Shown one piece after another: positions 7,668 to 16,584 of a DNA stretch of 39,508 bases. Each line of letters opens with the position of its first letter. The stretch's first letter is position 1. The DNA comes from an uncultured Clostridia bacterium. Lineage in GTDB: Bacteria > Bacillota > Clostridia > Peptostreptococcales > Anaerovoracaceae. The translations under genes were made by a program, and so were the position numbers. The stretch spans positions 1 through 39,508 of the forward strand of contig CAKQUI010000003.1 of NCBI GenBank assembly GCA_934277495.1. The letters run 5' to 3'. Under the pieces are notes generated by a model that did not search any database, was not told the origin of the DNA, and saw only the letters and a program-made list of their open reading frames with translations.

Positions 7668-9209
7668 TTATTTACTGGACGCTTTCTTTTCTTGAAGCGT
7701 CAGCTTTATCTCTTTTGTCTGTCCGTTGCGGACGATGGTATATGTCACCTTGTCGCCGACTTTGTGGGATGTTATTATCGATGACAGATCATCGAAAGAT
7801 GTTATCTGCTTGCCGTCCACTGCGAATACCATGTCTCCTGCCTTGAATCCTGCCAGTTTGGCCTTTGAACTGTCTACCGAAGCGATATACACGTTCTTGG
7901 AAGAGGAGGAGTTGCCGTTGCTGAAGAAGGAGTCATAGTCGCTCTGCTGCGAGCCTTCTGTATAGGACATACCTGTGTATGGCTGTCCCTTGACATAGCC
8001 GCTGTCCATCAGCTGCTGAGCCACGTCTGCAGCTTTGTTGATCGGTATAGCGAATCCGAGACCCTCGACATCGGAACCTGATGATTTGGCTACCACGATA
8101 CCTATGAGCTGACCGTCGCCGTTGAACAGTCCGCCGCCGGAGTTGCCGGGGTTGATGGAGCTGTCTGTCTGGAGCAGCGTCATAGTCTTGCCGTCTATTG
8201 AAAGCTCTCGGTCAAGAGCGCTGATGATACCTGCTGTTACCGTGCCGCCCAGCTCTCCGAGAGGGTTTCCGATAGCTACAGCCATATCACCGACTTTGAG
8301 CTGGTCACTGTTGCCGTATGTGGCAGGAGTGAGGCTGCTTGCCTTTATCTTTATAACGGCCACGTCTGAGTTGGAGTCTGTGCCCACCAGCTTGGCTTCG
8401 TATTCCTTCTCGTCAGCTGTCGTTACCGTTATTTTGCTGGCGCCGTCTATGACGTGGTTGTTCGTCACGATATATCCGTCCTTGGATATGATGACGCCGC
8501 TTCCGGCACCCTCTGTGACATACTGCTGCATCCATGAATCTGACGATACGCTTTCTGTTTTTATCTCGACAACGCTGCTTTTGGCTTTGGCAGTTATCTC
8601 CTGTACAGTCAGTTTGCTGCCTGTAGCATCTTCAAGATTGTAGCCTGTAGTCTTGACGCTGCCTGAACTGCTGCTGCCTGAGCCGGATGAACCGCCTCCG
8701 AAGAGCGTGCTGCCAAGAGCTGCCCCTCCGACGCCGAACACACCTGATACGACTACACAGAGGATCACCAGCAGTGCCAGCGATCTGCGTGTGATGGTGA
8801 CAGGCTTCGATGGTTTCCTGTGACGCTCCTTCCTGGTGCGCTTCACTCTGCCAAGACCATCAGCATTGTTCCAGGAACAGGAATCGCCTTTCCTGAAATT
8901 CACTCTCGGATCTCTGAACGCTCCCGTCTGTTCCTGAGATGCACTGTCCTGATATGATCCCTGCTGTCCGGCAGTGCCGTATATCGGCTCGCCGAAATCG
9001 CTGTCCGTATCCTGACTGCTGAAGTCGCCGTATGGACCTGCCTGTTCATATGCTCCTGAGCCGGCTGCATCAGAGGCGGTGGTATCGAATGTGTCTGCAG
9101 GCTCCGATGAGTTGTCTGCGGGGTCGTCCCCGACAGCGTCTTTCAGTATGAAATTGGGTTCGTATCCGGAAGTATTGCTGTTTTCGTTGTTTTTCCTGTA
9201 ATCATCCAT
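7668..9209 (-). CDS. htrA: HtrA/DegP-type membrane-anchored serine protease
   Basis: With the start at 9209 (GAGGT nine bases upstream) the protein has 513 residues; an in-frame ATG at 9242 lacks a good site. Residues 1-140 are a polar, low-complexity cytoplasmic segment ending in a basic patch (R-T-R-K-E-R-H-R-K). One transmembrane helix spans about 143-165 and a Gly/Ser linker follows. The trypsin-like domain has the full triad: H252 (N-N-H-V-I), D282 (S-D-V-A-V-I-K) and S357 (G-N-S-G-G-G). A single PDZ domain occupies about 420-510. It degrades or refolds damaged extracytoplasmic proteins. It is divergent from hslO, another stress chaperone, which suggests shared stress control (inference). 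Confidence 0.95.
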   Translation of the reverse strand: MDDYRKNNENSNTSGYEPNFILKDAVGDDPADNSSEPADTFDTTASDAAGSGAYEQAGPYGDFSSQDTDSDFGEPIYGTAGQQGSYQDSASQEQTGAFRDPRVNFRKGDSCSWNNADGLGRVKRTRKERHRKPSKPVTITRRSLALLVILCVVVSGVFGVGGAALGSTLFGGGSSGSGSSSSGSVKTTGYNLEDATGSKLTVQEITAKAKSSVVEIKTESVSSDSWMQQYVTEGAGSGVIISKDGYIVTNNHVIDGASKITVTTADEKEYEAKLVGTDSNSDVAVIKIKASSLTPATYGNSDQLKVGDMAVAIGNPLGELGGTVTAGIISALDRELSIDGKTMTLLQTDSSINPGNSGGGLFNGDGQLIGIVVAKSSGSDVEGLGFAIPINKAADVAQQLMDSGYVKGQPYTGMSYTEGSQQSDYDSFFSNGNSSSSKNVYIASVDSSKAKLAGFKAGDMVFAVDGKQITSFDDLSSIITSHKVGDKVTYTIVRNGQTKEIKLTLQEKKASSK

Positions 9210-9379
9210 GTTATCATTACCTCGTTTCTGATAGATAATCAATAATCAACTCCGGGGATATCAGCCCTCGTATCCGGCGCCTTCGCCGCCGGTCGATATT
9301 GAAGTGTTTTGCTTGAGTTTAATATACTAAGGCTTTTTGTCGTTTGCGTGTTGAAAATATGTGTTTATATTATAAAAAA

Positions 9380-9408
9380 TTGAACATTTTCACCATAAAT
9401 GTGATAAA
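9380..9408 (+). promoter_or_regulatory. Probable promoter of the hslO unit
   Basis: TTGAAC (9380-9385) is followed after 17 bases by GATAAA (9403-9408), preceded by TGT as an extended -10; TAAAAT at 9405-9410 is an alternative with a 19-base spacer. It lies about 55 bases upstream of the hslO start in an AT-rich stretch. I found no convincing minus-strand promoter for htrA in the same gap. Confidence 0.45.
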
Positions 9409-9462
9409 ATCGGATATGTATGTAAAATACAAGGTAAGAGTTCAGAAAGGAAAACACGACTG

Positions 9463-10377
9463 ATGAGCAAAGCGATAATTGCTATAGATAAAAGCAGGTC
9501 ATTCAGAGTATACTGTACAGTGACTACAGACCTGGTGCAGCAGGCAGCAGATATCCACGGCACTACGCCGCTGGCATCGGCAGGCCTGGGAAGAGTCCTG
9601 ACAGCAGCAGGCCTTATGGGTATCATGCTGAAAGGACCGGAAGAAAAACTCACGCTGGTCTTCAAAGGCGACGGACCGGCGAAACAGATCCTGGCAACGG
9701 CGTACGGCACAGGGAACGTCAAGGGGTACATCGCAAATCCTGGCGTCGATCTTCCGCTGACAGAAAAGGGCAAGCTGGATGTAGGCGGCTCCCTGGGCGT
9801 CGGCGAGCTGACAGTCATTAAGGATCTCGGTCTCAAAGAGCCTTATGTCGGCACCATAGCACTGGCATCAGGCGAGATAGCAGACGACCTGACAGCGTAC
9901 TTTTTCATATCGGAGCAGCAGAATTCGTCCGTGGCGCTGGGCGTGAAAGTGGAGCGTGACCTTTCCATAGGTGCAGCGGGAGGCATGATAATACAGATGC
10001 TGCCGGACGCAGAAGAAGGAGCTGTGGATGCGCTGGAAAAAATGATAGGCAGCATGGATCCTATGACGACTATCATAAGCAGAGTGAATGCAAGGTCAGG
10101 CGGCAAAACTGACAGCGGCATAGTTTCAGACGTGCTTCAGGAGCTCTTCAGAGACATACCGGATGAGTACGCTCCGCAGATCCTCGAAGAAAGAGACATA
10201 AACTGGGAGTGCGACTGCAGCAGGGAGCGTCTGGAGCAGGTGCTGATCACGATAGGACGCAGAGATCTTGAGGAAATAATAGAAACTGACGGCAAAGCTG
10301 AGCTTCAGTGCCAGTTCTGCCTGAAAAAATATAATTTTGATAAGGAAGAACTGCAGGATATCCTGGACAGGATGTAG
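9463..10377 (+). CDS. hslO: Redox-regulated chaperone Hsp33
   Basis: The 304-aa protein matches Hsp33 in length and layout: an N-terminal substrate-binding domain (about 1-230) and a C-terminal zinc redox switch with all four cysteines (C250-D-C252 and C283-Q-F-C286). Oxidation releases zinc and turns the protein into an ATP-independent holdase in the cytoplasm. AGAAAGG precedes the ATG. The gene is first in a run with a DUF1934 protein, a 30-aa membrane protein and DUF1846, with short gaps, so they are probably cotranscribed. In an anaerobe it would act during oxygen or disinfectant stress. Confidence 0.97.
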   Translation: MSKAIIAIDKSRSFRVYCTVTTDLVQQAADIHGTTPLASAGLGRVLTAAGLMGIMLKGPEEKLTLVFKGDGPAKQILATAYGTGNVKGYIANPGVDLPLTEKGKLDVGGSLGVGELTVIKDLGLKEPYVGTIALASGEIADDLTAYFFISEQQNSSVALGVKVERDLSIGAAGGMIIQMLPDAEEGAVDALEKMIGSMDPMTTIISRVNARSGGKTDSGIVSDVLQELFRDIPDEYAPQILEERDINWECDCSRERLEQVLITIGRRDLEEIIETDGKAELQCQFCLKKYNFDKEELQDILDRM

Positions 10378-10383
10378 GCAGTA

Positions 10384-10818
10384 GTGACGGCCATGAAAGA
10401 AGTAATGATAAAGATAACAGGTCAGCAGATAAGCCGGGACGCAGGTGAGGACACGATGGAGTTCGTCACCGAAGCCAAGCTTTACAGCCGGGGCGGATCG
10501 CTCTATCTGCTGTACGATGAGAGCGAGCTGTCCGGGATACCGGGCTGCCGTACCAGACTGAGATTCAAAGACGGCACAGTGCAGCTCAAGCGTTACGGCG
10601 AAGGCGCAGGTCTTGGCAGCGAGATAAGTTTCGAGAAAGGCAAGAGATACACAGGGCTGTATGATACGCCGGTAGGCCCTCTCGAAATAGAAGTTCTCAC
10701 CAATGAACTTGAAAACACTCTGTCAGAAGAAGGCAAGGGACAGCTGGACATAGACTACAGCGTGAGCCTCAAGGGGCTGACAGAAGGCAGGAACAGACTT
10801 AATATCACGATGATGTAG
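10384..10818 (+). CDS. DUF1934 (YwiB-like) protein
   Basis: The 144-aa protein is beta-rich, with text such as Y-L-L-Y-D-E-S-E-L-S-G and T-R-L-R-F-K-D-G. It ends in L-N-I-T-M-M, consistent with the DUF1934/YwiB calycin-like family. Function is unknown. The GTG at 10384 has AGGATG nine bases upstream; an ATG at 10393 is the alternative, giving a 141-residue product beginning M-K-E-V. It follows hslO by six bases. Confidence 0.85.
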   Translation: MTAMKEVMIKITGQQISRDAGEDTMEFVTEAKLYSRGGSLYLLYDESELSGIPGCRTRLRFKDGTVQLKRYGEGAGLGSEISFEKGKRYTGLYDTPVGPLEIEVLTNELENTLSEEGKGQLDIDYSVSLKGLTEGRNRLNITMM

Positions 10819-10840
10819 TGATGAAGGAGGTTGATCGAGG

Positions 10841-10933
10841 ATGATGAGCAGAAAAGCAGTAAAAATCGTAGTATACCTGATAATAGGTGTGATGCTGGCG
10901 ACAACAGTAACATGCGCCATAGCATATCTGTAA
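10841..10933 (+). CDS. 30-residue single-pass membrane protein (Prli42/DUF4044-like)
   Basis: This short frame encodes M-M-S-R-K-A-V-K followed by a hydrophobic stretch of about 22 residues ending in A-I-A-Y-L. A perfect AAGGAGG (10824-10830) sits ten bases before the ATG, which strongly supports translation. A basic head, one helix and about 30 residues total are the layout of Prli42, the stressosome-anchoring miniprotein of Listeria, and of DUF4044 proteins. Both are often annotated in Firmicutes. The match is by size and pattern only. It lies between the DUF1934 and DUF1846 genes in the hslO run, a stress-related context. Confidence 0.75.
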   Translation: MMSRKAVKIVVYLIIGVMLATTVTCAIAYL

Positions 10934-10963
10934 TAAATAAAAGTAGCAAAGTCGGAGGTAAAA

Positions 10964-12481
10964 ATGTCAGAAACAGGTTTCAGTGCAGAGAAATATATCG
11001 AGGAACAGTCGAAATATATCCTTGAAAGGATCCAGTCGGGGAACAGCGAGCGCCTTTATCTGGAGTTCGGAGGCAAACTGGTCCAGGACAAGCACGCCAT
11101 GAGAGTGCTGCCGGGATTCGATGAGAACGCAAAGATAAAGCTCCTTCAGAAGATGAAGGATCAGGCGGAGATCATAATATGTATATATTCAGGAGATATA
11201 ACGACTAACAAGACGAGGCAGGATTTCGGTATCACATACGATCTCGAAGTGCTCAGACTCATAGATGTATTCAGACGCTATGACCTGTCTATCAACAGCG
11301 TGGTAGTCACAAGATACGAAGACGACTCCCCGGCAGTGGACAAGTTCATAAACAGGCTGGAACGCAGAGGTATAAAGACATACAGACACAGATTCACCAA
11401 AGGATATCCTACTGATGTGGACACCATAGTAAGCGACGAAGGATACGGCGCCAATCCGTACATAGAGGTAACAAAGCCTCTGGCAGTCGTCACAGGTCCG
11501 GGAGGCGGCAGCGGCAAGCTGGCTACATGTCTTTCGCAGCTGTACCACGAATACAAGCTGGGCAGGAAAGTCAGATACGCCAAGTTCGAGACTTTCCCTA
11601 TCTGGAACATACCACTCAAGCATCCGGTGAACGTGGCGTATGAAGCGGCGACAGCAGACCTCAGAGACGTCAACATGATAGACTCGTTCCATCTGGAGGC
11701 CTACGGCGAAACAGCAGTGAACTACAACAGAGATCTGGAGGTCTTCCCTGTTGTGAAACGAATAATCGAAAAGATAACAGGTGAGGAGTCTGAATACAAA
11801 TCGCCGACAGACATGGGAGTCAACAGAGCAGGTTTCGGCATCATCAATGACGATATCGTGAAGGAAGCAGCCTGCCAGGAGATCATAAGAAGATACATCA
11901 TCGCTCTTTGCGACTACAAGAAAGGCAAGATAGAAAGCGGCACCGTTGAGCGTGTGAAGCTGCTGATGGATGATCTTTCCCTGAGCGTGGAGGACAGACA
12001 TGTGGTGATACCGGCAAGAGCCTATGCCGAGAGGAAACGTGACAGCAACAGCAGATACGTCAACGTGGTAGTCATGGCCATAGAGATGGAAGACGGCAAG
12101 ATGATAACCGGCAGGAGTTCAAGACGCATGGTAGCGGCAGCAGCAGCCATACTCAACTCCATCAAGTACCTTTCAGGCATATCCGACGACCTGCATCTCA
12201 TATCGCCGGACATTCTGACGAGGATACAGGAACTCAAGACAGAGGTGCTGCGTTCAGACAAGACCAGCCTCAACTGTGAGGAGATACTGATGGCGCTGAC
12301 GATCTCGGCAGCCACAAACCCTTCCGCAGAAATGGCGCTGAGCAAGCTGGAGGAGCTGAGAGGATGCAGAGCGCACTGCACAGCCATACTCAGCGACAAG
12401 GACGAGACTACGCTGAAAGCGTTGGATATAGACGTGACATGCGATCCGGAATATGTCACGAACAACCTTTACTACAGCTAA
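10964..12481 (+). CDS. DUF1846 domain protein
   Basis: The 505-aa protein is a full-length member of the DUF1846 family (PF08903). The opening [11 protein letters not shown], the [14 protein letters not shown] loop near residue 180 and the text [12 protein letters not shown] are characteristic. The glycine-rich loop resembles a nucleotide-binding loop. Its substrate is not known to me. A GGAGG site lies before the ATG, 30 bases after the small membrane protein gene. Confidence 0.9.
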   Translation: MSETGFSAEKYIEEQSKYILERIQSGNSERLYLEFGGKLVQDKHAMRVLPGFDENAKIKLLQKMKDQAEIIICIYSGDITTNKTRQDFGITYDLEVLRLIDVFRRYDLSINSVVVTRYEDDSPAVDKFINRLERRGIKTYRHRFTKGYPTDVDTIVSDEGYGANPYIEVTKPLAVVTGPGGGSGKLATCLSQLYHEYKLGRKVRYAKFETFPIWNIPLKHPVNVAYEAATADLRDVNMIDSFHLEAYGETAVNYNRDLEVFPVVKRIIEKITGEESEYKSPTDMGVNRAGFGIINDDIVKEAACQEIIRRYIIALCDYKKGKIESGTVERVKLLMDDLSLSVEDRHVVIPARAYAERKRDSNSRYVNVVVMAIEMEDGKMITGRSSRRMVAAAAAILNSIKYLSGISDDLHLISPDILTRIQELKTEVLRSDKTSLNCEEILMALTISAATNPSAEMALSKLEELRGCRAHCTAILSDKDETTLKALDIDVTCDPEYVTNNLYYS

Positions 12482-12520
12482 AGACTGCTGCCTCCGGGGC
12501 AGTATGAAGATAAAAAGTTT

Positions 12521-12565
12521 CACAGGGTTTACAGCCTGCCTGCAGGTATGTAAACCTTTTCTGTG
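12521..12565 (+). terminator. Long hairpin after DUF1846, probable terminator
   Basis: Perfect 8-bp arms ggtttaca (12526-12533) and tgtaaacc (12549-12556) are followed by TTTT. An outer cacag/ctgtg pair (12521-12525, 12561-12565) could extend it. The U-run is short, so an RNA processing or regulatory element ahead of the transporter gene is an alternative. The remaining 80 bases to the next gene show only weak small hairpins. Confidence 0.5.
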
Positions 12566-12645
12566 AGGTCATGCAGAGAAGCCTGAACTGCAGCGGAGCC
12601 GGGGCTGCTGCAAAGCCTGTTTCACAAGAGAGGATGTAAGAGAAC

Positions 12646-13590
12646 ATGTACGGCAAATATTTCGTTCTGTTTGCGATACTTTTCACAGGATGGTTCCTGA
12701 GGAAAATAAATTTCATAGATGACAACATGAACCACAGCATGAACAAGCTGATCGTGTATTTCGCATATCCATGCCTGATAGTCTACAACATAGGCAGTCT
12801 GGATCTGGGCGGCAGGACTGTGGTGGAGTTCATGACGGCCTTTGTGCTGAGCCTTGTATGCTTTTATGTATACGGGTTCGTATGCACAGGGTATGCAAAG
12901 ATAAGAAAATTCCCCATGGAAAGCTCCAACGTGGCTGAATTCGCCATGGCAGCGCCCAACGACGGGTTCATGGGGTTCCCTGTCACGCTGATATTCTTCG
13001 GGGAGACCGGCCTGCTGTTCATGCTGGCTCACAATGCAGCGATGAACATATTCACATTCACCTACGGCATGAAGGTGCTGCGCCGCAACGATGAACAGCG
13101 CAGGCGGGCCACAGTGTCCAGCCTTGCCAAAGCGCTGCTGAAACTGCTGGTGAACCCCAACATACTGGCGCTCATCATCGGATTCATCATAAGCTTCGCA
13201 GGTGGAAAGATACCTGTGCCGGTGAGCGACTACCTGCTCTATATAGGCAACGTGTCCACGCCGATGGCGATGATATTCATCGGATCGTCACTGGCAAAAT
13301 ACAGATTCACAGACATCATCAGAGACAGGCTCGTCATCGAATCCGGTGTTATGAAGCTGGTGATCCTGCCGGTACTGACACTGCTTATCGTATATTTCCT
13401 GCCGGTGAGCGATCTTATAAAGGCAGTAGTGGTGCTGGGAGCGTGTTTCCCGACAGCTGCCACCGTATCCATGCTGGCGGAGCAGGAAGGTCAGGACCTT
13501 GGCGTCGCCAGCCGTGCTCTGTTTTTCAGCACAGTGATGTCGCTGTTCACAGTCATAGGATCGCTGAAACTGCTGACGCTGATATTCTGA
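12646..13590 (+). CDS. AEC family transporter (auxin efflux carrier / malate permease type)
   Basis: The 314-aa protein has about ten hydrophobic helices in two five-helix halves, with conserved features such as Y-F-A-Y-P-C-L-I and A-A-P-N-D-G-F-M-G-F-P in helix 4 and a conserved A-C-F-P-T-A-A-T near the end. Family members (PF03547) move small organic acids across the membrane; the substrate cannot be told from sequence. The ribosome binding site is AGAGGA. Convergent to the shikimate-kinase-like gene, with only 31 bases between the stops. Confidence 0.9.
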   Translation: MYGKYFVLFAILFTGWFLRKINFIDDNMNHSMNKLIVYFAYPCLIVYNIGSLDLGGRTVVEFMTAFVLSLVCFYVYGFVCTGYAKIRKFPMESSNVAEFAMAAPNDGFMGFPVTLIFFGETGLLFMLAHNAAMNIFTFTYGMKVLRRNDEQRRRATVSSLAKALLKLLVNPNILALIIGFIISFAGGKIPVPVSDYLLYIGNVSTPMAMIFIGSSLAKYRFTDIIRDRLVIESGVMKLVILPVLTLLIVYFLPVSDLIKAVVVLGACFPTAATVSMLAEQEGQDLGVASRALFFSTVMSLFTVIGSLKLLTLIF

Positions 13591-13621
13591 GCCTGATCTG
13601 CAGGACTGCAGCATCGTGAGA

Positions 13622-14101
13622 TCAGTGAGTGCTGAACAGCAGCTTCTGTCTTTCGTAAAGCTCGTCAAAAGCTTTGCGGCGTGCATTTTCATCCGGCAGC
13701 GTCATGAACGCATGGTATGATGCAGTAATGCTGCACGCACAGGTCCAAAGCTCGTCGCAGCTCATATCACGACCGACTATCACCAGGTCGTGATTTTTTA
13801 TTATATCCGCAGACATCTCGTCATGGAGGACCCCATCGCTGCACAGGACTACCACCGTATTGCTGTCAGTGGAAAGCCCTTCGCCGCTGGTGATCTTCTG
13901 CAGCATCTCGAATTCCTTGTTTCGGTACTCATGCTCTCCCATCAGCATGCAGATCCTCAGCACAGACCTGCCGTCTTCTTTTTCTATTTCTTCATCCAGG
14001 GAAACAAGCAGCGCATCTGTATCCGCCGCCAGTCTTTCCGCTGCCTCACGGACAGGCGCTCCGAAGAAACCTGTCACGAATGTAAATTTTATGTTTTTCA
14101 T
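13622..14101 (-). CDS. Shikimate-kinase-like protein lacking the P-loop (probable pseudoenzyme)
   Basis: From the ATG at 14101 (GGAG seven bases upstream) the protein has 159 residues. It follows the shikimate kinase scaffold. It opens F-T-F-V-T-G-F-F-G-A-P-V where an active kinase has G-F-M-G-x-G-K-S/T. It then has L-D-E-E-I-E-K, G-R-S-V-L, and a G-E-H-E-Y-R-N-K-E-F-E-M-L segment, matching 'D.D..IE...G.sI' and 'GE..FR..E...L'. The P-loop Gly-Lys-Ser/Thr and the GGG motif are both absent (V-V-V-L-C-S-D-G-V instead). ATP binding is therefore unlikely, though the frame is intact, which argues for a retained non-kinase role. Homology is inferred by eye. Longer in-frame starts up to 14167 lack a site. 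Confidence 0.75.
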   Translation of the reverse strand: MKNIKFTFVTGFFGAPVREAAERLAADTDALLVSLDEEIEKEDGRSVLRICMLMGEHEYRNKEFEMLQKITSGEGLSTDSNTVVVLCSDGVLHDEMSADIIKNHDLVIVGRDMSCDELWTCACSITASYHAFMTLPDENARRKAFDELYERQKLLFSTH

Positions 14102-14298
14102 ATAAAGACTCCATTCCGCCGCCAGCCATGCGGCATCAAGCATTTTCGTATGATAAGATTGTATCACGTCATCTTGCAGACATACAACTATGATATATCA
14201 GAGTATCGCAAAAATCCCGGATATGTGTTACAATGTTAAAACAGCTGCAGATACGGCAGCTGACAGAACAAGAACAGAACAATGTAAGGGGAAGTAAA

Positions 14299-15228
14299 AT
14301 GACAGTAAAAGAAAAACCAGTACTCGTGATAATGGCTGCAGGAATGGGTTCCAGATACGGCGGACTCAAGCAGGTGGATAAAATGACAGAAGCAGGAGAG
14401 ATAATCCTCGATTTCTCTCTTTACGACGCTATGATGGCAGGCTTTACGAAGGCAGTTTTCATCATAAGAGAAGAACATCGTGATATTTTCCGTGAACTCG
14501 TCGACGAGAGAGCCGGCAGATTCATGGAGATAGAATATGCATACCAGGCGCTGGACGATATCCCTGAAGGTGTGAAGATCCCTGAAGGCAGGGAAAAACC
14601 ATGGGGTACATCCCATGCTGTGCTGGCTGCAAGGAACATCATAAACGGACCTTTTGCAGTCATCAACGCCGACGACTACTACGGACCCGGCGGATTCACA
14701 CAGATGTATGACTATCTCTGCAGCGCGGCAGACGGTGACGTGTACGACTGCGCTATGATAGGATACAAGCTTGAAAACACCGTGACAGAAAACGGACACG
14801 TTGCCAGGGGCGTATGCCAGATAAGCGATGAAGGATATCTGGAGCAGGTGACGGAGCGCAAGCAGATCATGATGCGCCCTGAAGGTATATGCTATACAGA
14901 AGACGACGGAAAGACATGGGTGAAGCTGCCGGACGATACGGTGGTATCCATGAATTTCTGGGGATACCCGGCAGGACTGATGAAAGAGCTGGAAGACGGA
15001 CTGCCTGAGTTTTTCAGGACAGTGATCCCGGAAAATCCGCTGAAAGGCGAATACCTGCTGCCGGAAGTGACAGACCGCCTCATCAAAGAAGGCAGAGCCA
15101 CAGTGAAAGTCCTCCCTACACACGACAAATGGTGCGGAGTGACATACCAGGCAGACAAGGAAGACGTGAAGAACATACTCCAGTCAAAGAAAGACAAAGG
15201 TGAATATCCGGATAAACTCTGGAAATAG
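14299..15228 (+). CDS. Sugar nucleotidyltransferase-family protein
   Basis: With the ATG at 14299 (AAGGGGAAG upstream) the protein has 309 residues. The NTP-transferase signature A-A-G-M-G-S-R-Y-G-G-L-K-Q (about residues 12-24) binds the nucleotide, and I-N-A-D-D-Y-Y-G near 120 carries the metal-binding Asp. Members transfer an NMP to a sugar phosphate or related substrate; the exact substrate is unclear. An in-frame ATG at 14233 lacks a site. Its last 23 codons and the next bases are duplicated at 16585-16665, so the 3' end is an insertion junction. Confidence 0.88.
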   Translation: MTVKEKPVLVIMAAGMGSRYGGLKQVDKMTEAGEIILDFSLYDAMMAGFTKAVFIIREEHRDIFRELVDERAGRFMEIEYAYQALDDIPEGVKIPEGREKPWGTSHAVLAARNIINGPFAVINADDYYGPGGFTQMYDYLCSAADGDVYDCAMIGYKLENTVTENGHVARGVCQISDEGYLEQVTERKQIMMRPEGICYTEDDGKTWVKLPDDTVVSMNFWGYPAGLMKELEDGLPEFFRTVIPENPLKGEYLLPEVTDRLIKEGRATVKVLPTHDKWCGVTYQADKEDVKNILQSKKDKGEYPDKLWK

Positions 15229-15237
15229 CACTGATAA
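15157..15237 (+). repeat. Direct repeat copy A (3' end of nucleotidyltransferase gene)
   Basis: These 81 bases match 16585-16665 except at 15177 (a/c) and 15201 (t/c). Both differences are silent in the coding frame. Similarity ends sharply on both sides. The two copies bound an AT-rich segment of about 1.35 kb. Confidence 0.95.
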
Positions 15238-15240
15238 TTA

Positions 15241-15290
15241 AAAGGGCTTTTCATTAACAAATGATATGTTGATGAAAAGTCCTTTTTTAT
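15241..15290 (+). terminator. Strong terminator after the nucleotidyltransferase
   Basis: An A/T-rich stem pairs aaagggcttttcatta (15241-15256) with the complementary stretch ending in aaagtccttt (up to about 15285), followed by a T-run. It lies outside the repeat and differs from the terminator that follows repeat copy B. Confidence 0.85.
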
Positions 15291-15461
15291 TGGTTTTGCT
15301 TGAACGATAGTTGGTAGAGTGAAGATATGATTTTGAAGATGTATTTTGCAAATTTAAGTGTGTTCTAAAATATTAATAGTTTTGTTAAAAAAGACTTGAC
15401 AGTTTTGATGAGGGGTGGGGGGTAGACTATATGTAAATAATTATAGATTTGGAGGAGAAAA

Positions 15462-16097
15462 ATGAAGGGTTATAGAAAATGTTTGATCTTTGCGATGATA
15501 ATGATGTTAGTTTTTAGTCCGTTATCAGTTTCGGCGGCATCGAAATATGGATCATATGGGGGTAAAACATATTATTATACGATATCAAAAGCAAAGAATG
15601 TGAGAATAGAAAAGCGAGGGAAAAAAGTAGGGGACCATTTGAAGTATTGGATGAATGGTACTGTGAAACTAATTGTAGATTATGCAGCAGGGAACCTTAT
15701 GATTCCTTTTAGCATAGTAGAGACTATGGTAGATGACGACAGCGTGAAATATAGTGAAAAGTCGTACTCTTCATATGTGTATCAGGCAAAATATACAACA
15801 AGAAATATTTTTTACTATACTAATAAATCAAAGAAGCATAAAAAAATCGTACTTACAGATGAAAAAGGAAAGGCAGATGTATTTTATGAATTCCATCCAG
15901 TGGGCATAGGCTTTAAAAAGTCTACATATTCAAAGAAACTTAAAAGTAATAAAAGCATGAAAACAAGATATTATGACAATAAAAGCAGGAATTTAAAGCG
16001 CTGTGGAATTAATGCAAAACATAAATCAAGGGAAATATGGTCACTGTCAACTGAATTGTTAACGGAAAAGTGGAAAAAAATTAATTATGTGATATAA
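15462..16097 (+). CDS. Secreted, basic, Tyr/Lys-rich hypothetical protein
   Basis: The 211-aa product has a clear signal peptide (about residues 1-26, cleavage after V-S-A). The mature part is very basic, with many Lys and Tyr, two short hydrophobic patches near 68-83, and no Cys pattern except one. I recognise no family. GGAGGAG lies six bases before the ATG. The DNA is much more AT-rich than the flanks, with AAA/ATA/TAT codons dominating, which supports recent acquisition together with the next gene. A TTGACA (15396-15401) lies upstream, but the nearest plausible -10 (TAGACT, 15423-15428) is 21 bases away, so the promoter is uncertain. Confidence 0.75.
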   Translation: MKGYRKCLIFAMIMMLVFSPLSVSAASKYGSYGGKTYYYTISKAKNVRIEKRGKKVGDHLKYWMNGTVKLIVDYAAGNLMIPFSIVETMVDDDSVKYSEKSYSSYVYQAKYTTRNIFYYTNKSKKHKKIVLTDEKGKADVFYEFHPVGIGFKKSTYSKKLKSNKSMKTRYYDNKSRNLKRCGINAKHKSREIWSLSTELLTEKWKKINYVI

Positions 16098-16128
16098 TTT
16101 AATGAAAATAGAGCCGTAGGAGAATAGA

Positions 16129-16572
16129 ATGAAGAAAAAAATTATTTGCATAATAGCTATAATTCTTTTGGGTGCAGTAGTGGCTTTTTTTGCGACAGGC
16201 AGAACAAGTTTGATAAAACAAATCGATAAGAATCTTGGTTCTTCAGATAACTGGAAAATTCAATCCATCGAAAAAATGGAAAAAGATAAAGATCCTGTAG
16301 TTCATGATATCACTGAAGAGGCGGATGGATACGATGAACTTGTAAAAGAGATAGAAAAGTCGGATTTGAAACGTGCAAAATATGAACCGGGAATGGAAAT
16401 AATTTCACCCTTGTATACAATGACCGTATCAGATGGACAGGAATATGTTACGTTTACGGTGAATGATAAAAAAGAAATTCATGTAAATCAAAAGGATGTA
16501 ACTTATAAAATAACTGACGAAAAATCAGGATTATACAACTCGCTTGAGCAGGTATATGATAGTGCAAAATAA
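16129..16572 (+). CDS. N-terminally membrane-anchored hypothetical protein
   Basis: The 147-aa product starts M-K-K-K followed by one hydrophobic helix (about 5-24). A polar, probably beta-rich extracellular domain follows (Y-T-M-T-V-S-D-G-Q-E-Y-V-T-F-T-V near 98-113). There is no lipobox Cys. The site taggag lies seven bases before the ATG. It starts 31 bases after the secreted protein gene and shares its AT-rich composition, so the two probably form one unit. A partner or protective role for the secreted protein is inference only. Confidence 0.7.
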   Translation: MKKKIICIIAIILLGAVVAFFATGRTSLIKQIDKNLGSSDNWKIQSIEKMEKDKDPVVHDITEEADGYDELVKEIEKSDLKRAKYEPGMEIISPLYTMTVSDGQEYVTFTVNDKKEIHVNQKDVTYKITDEKSGLYNSLEQVYDSAK

Positions 16573-16584
16573 GTAACGGCCTGA

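Noticed and set aside
11189..12001. A 270-codon open frame on the minus strand inside DUF1846
   Set aside because: It is a shadow of the clear DUF1846 gene, with no start site or recognisable product.
12504..12566. A 20-codon mini-frame starting before the hairpin at 12521
   Set aside because: It has no good ribosome binding site and is mostly the hairpin itself.
13592..13627. Inverted repeat between convergent AEC and kinase-like genes as a terminator
   Set aside because: ctgatct/agatcag pairs across a long loop, but there is no T-run on either strand and it overlaps a stop codon.
14236..15123. A 295-codon open frame on the minus strand
   Set aside because: It lies opposite the nucleotidyltransferase gene, is Cys/His-rich without a pattern, and has no ribosome binding site.
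15408..15422. G-rich run that might form a quadruplex
   Set aside because: Only two G-runs are present, which is too few for an intramolecular quadruplex.
15396..15433. TTGACA promoter upstream of the secreted protein gene
   Set aside because: The nearest -10-like hexamer is 21 bases away across a G-rich run; not strong enough to list as a promoter.
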